Assembly (NCBI GenBank): GCA_900317015.1
Contig: ONFH01000117.1
Coordinates: 1-5,946 of the forward strand
Origin: an uncultured Erysipelotrichaceae bacterium
GTDB lineage: Bacteria > Bacillota_I > Bacilli_A > Erysipelotrichales > Coprobacillaceae
Length of the DNA stretch: 5,946 bases
Reading direction: 5' to 3'
Below, in pieces: positions 4,699-5,946 of the stretch. The notes beneath the pieces are model-generated. The model was not told the origin of the DNA, ran no database searches, and worked only from the letters and a program-made list of their open reading frames with translations. The position numbers and the translations under genes were made by a program. How positions within the stretch are numbered: position 1 is the first letter of the stretch; each line of letters begins with the position of its first letter.

Positions 4699-5931
4699 AT
4701 GTATGATGTAAAGAAAATTAGAGCCGATTTCCCAATGTTGAACGGTGACGTCACGATGCAGGGAAAACCTTTGATCTACCTTGATAACAACGCCACGACT
4801 TTAAAGCCAAAATGTGTGGCTGATGAAGTTTATGGCTATTTAACAAAATGGACCAGCAATGCCGAACGTGGGGACTATGATCTCTCTCATGTCGTCGATA
4901 CGAAAGTTGAAGGCGCTAGAGAAGATATTCAGAAGTTCATCGGTGCTAAAGACGCTCGTGAAGTCGTCTTCACTCAGGGGTCTACGGATTCCTTAAATAT
5001 GGTCGCTTATGGCTATGCTTTAGAACACCTGCATGAAGGTGATGAGATCTTATTAAACGTTGCTGAACATGCCTCTAATGTTCTTCCTTGGTTTGATGTA
5101 GCGAAACTCACAGGCGCTAAGATCACTTATGCCAATTTGGACGAAGATGGTCGTTTAACACTTAATGAGATCAAGAAAGCCACGACAGAACATACCAAGA
5201 TCATCAGCTTTGCAGCGGTGACAAATGTTATGGGCTATTTAGCACCAGTCAAAGACATCACTTCATTCGCTCATGAACATGGTATCATCGTCGTCGTTGA
5301 TGGGGCCCAGAGCGTTCCTCATGTTGTTACGGATGTTGTGCGTGATGATATTGATTTCTTAGCCTTCTCAGGACATAAGATGTTAGGTCCAACTGGTATT
5401 GGTGTCTTATATGGCAAATATGAACTCTTAGAACAGTTAAAGCCAACACGTTTTGGTGGTGGTTCGAATGCCCGTTTTGATGTCGATGGTTCATTGACAT
5501 TAAAGAGCATTCCTCATCGTTTTGAATCAGGAACTGTGAATATCGAAGGCATTGTTGGTTTAGGTGAAGCCGTACGTTACTTACAGAAAGTTGGTATGGA
5601 AAACATCCATGCACATGAATTAGAATTAAGACAGTATGCCATTGAAAAGCTTGCACAAGTGGATAAGGTCACGGTTTATAACCCTAAGGCAGAAGGGGCG
5701 ATCTCTTTAAATATTAAAGGGGTCTTTGCTCAGGATGCCGCATCCTTATTCAATACCTATGGCATTGCCGTACGAGCTGGTAACCATTGTGCCAAGCTCT
5801 TAAAGCATTACTTAGGGACCGATGCGACTGTAAGATGTTCATTATATCTTTATAATACAAAAGAAGAAATTGATCAGTTTGTAGAAGTATGTAAGAAAGG
5901 AGATGACTTCTTAGATGCGTTCTTTGGATAA
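4699..5931 (+). CDS. sufS: SufS cysteine desulfurase (group II, PLP-dependent)
   Basis: The product is 410 residues, normal for SufS. It removes sulfur from L-cysteine as an enzyme-bound persulfide and passes it to SufU in Gram-positive bacteria. Seen: the N-terminal LDNNATT (28-34), the cofactor-stacking His124 in NVAEHASN, Asp201 and Gln204 in VVDGAQS, the PLP lysine Lys227 in FSGHKMLGPTG, the PHRFESGTVN segment (272-281), the catalytic Cys364 in VRAGNHCAKLL, and Arg379 in VRCSLYLYNT. The usual RAGHHCAQPL is changed here to RAGNHCAKLL. ATG 4699 begins one base after the sufD stop (TAG 4695-4697), with AAGGTAGGTG (4683-4692) as ribosome site; an in-frame GTG at 4690 overlaps that site and is rejected. 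The gene's last 17 bases overlap the start of sufU. Confidence 0.95.
   Translation: MYDVKKIRADFPMLNGDVTMQGKPLIYLDNNATTLKPKCVADEVYGYLTKWTSNAERGDYDLSHVVDTKVEGAREDIQKFIGAKDAREVVFTQGSTDSLNMVAYGYALEHLHEGDEILLNVAEHASNVLPWFDVAKLTGAKITYANLDEDGRLTLNEIKKATTEHTKIISFAAVTNVMGYLAPVKDITSFAHEHGIIVVVDGAQSVPHVVTDVVRDDIDFLAFSGHKMLGPTGIGVLYGKYELLEQLKPTRFGGGSNARFDVDGSLTLKSIPHRFESGTVNIEGIVGLGEAVRYLQKVGMENIHAHELELRQYAIEKLAQVDKVTVYNPKAEGAISLNIKGVFAQDAASLFNTYGIAVRAGNHCAKLLKHYLGTDATVRCSLYLYNTKEEIDQFVEVCKKGDDFLDAFFG
5895..5902 (+). promoter_or_regulatory. Ribosome binding site for sufU inside the sufS end
   Basis: AGAAAGGAG at about 5895-5902, within the last codons of sufS, lies 12 bases before ATG 5915. It supports translation of the next gene from inside the sufS coding end. 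Confidence 0.6.
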
Positions 5932-5946
5932 TCCATTGATTTTAAG
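5915..5946 (+). CDS. sufU: Probable start of SufU, Fe-S scaffold/sulfur acceptor (cut by window end)
   Basis: ATG 5915 opens a frame (+2 relative to sufS) reading MRSLDNPLIL to the window edge. This resembles the short N-terminus before the IMDHYKNPRN-like segment of SufU and IscU proteins, and the position directly after sufS with a 17-base overlap fits the Gram-positive sufCDSUB order. SufU takes the persulfide sulfur from SufS, using a zinc site for ligand exchange. Only ten full codons are visible, so the call rests mainly on the operon order and the ribosome site at 5895-5902. Confidence 0.6.
   Translation, partial: MRSLDNPLIL

Noticed and set aside
5327..5656. Open minus-strand frame of 109 codons inside sufS, and a second of 63 codons at 5319-5510
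   Set aside because: Both lie antisense within a strongly conserved sufS, have no convincing ribosome site, and give His/Gln- or Pro/Ser-rich products with no recognisable domain; they are by-products of sufS codon use.

Overview
The window fits a low-GC Bacillota genome, probably of the Erysipelotrichales/Coprobacillaceae type. The signs are TTA- and CGT-rich codon use in the housekeeping genes, strong AAGGAGG-type ribosome sites, sigma-A-like promoters, intrinsic terminators, a lipoprotein PrsA, and a SUF operon in the Gram-positive order sufC-sufD-sufS-sufU. The taxon is inferred from style and gene order, not from a database match.

Layout. Positions 1-192 (+) hold the last 63 codons of an IS200/IS605-type Y1 transposase (tnpA). 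It is followed by a strong hairpin (205-233, inside a longer fold 195-243 ending in T5) and a second intrinsic terminator (293-317). Facing it on the minus strand is a HIT-family nucleotide hydrolase (349-753) with its own terminator (326-355), so the two units converge on a double-terminated boundary. Upstream of hit on the minus strand is a two-gene unit whose genes overlap by one base: a PrsA-like parvulin foldase lipoprotein (1839-2822), then a membrane-anchored, strongly diverged PrsA/SurA-like paralogue (841-1839). A terminator at 801-832 ends this unit, and a good extended -10 promoter (2852-2880) drives it. Positions 2823-2980 are a divergent promoter region. On the plus strand, a TTGTTT-N17-TATAAT promoter drives tightly packed sufC (2981-3817), sufD (3798-4697), sufS (4699-5931) and the first codons of sufU (from 5915, cut by the window end).

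How the genes work together. SufS takes sulfur from cysteine, SufU accepts it, and the SufC ATPase with SufD (and presumably SufB beyond the window) forms the scaffold on which Fe-S clusters are assembled. The PrsA-like pair acts outside the membrane on folding of secreted proteins. The hit gene next to prsA resembles the neighbourhood seen in Bacillus-type genomes.

I do not see a novel system here; most of the window is ordinary core genome. The points most worth a second look are a perfect 8-bp inverted repeat laid over the -10 box of the suf promoter, the degenerate PrsA paralogue with an ambiguous anchor/lipobox, a short SufD lacking the usual N-terminal region, and the hairpin and repeat structure of the IS right end.
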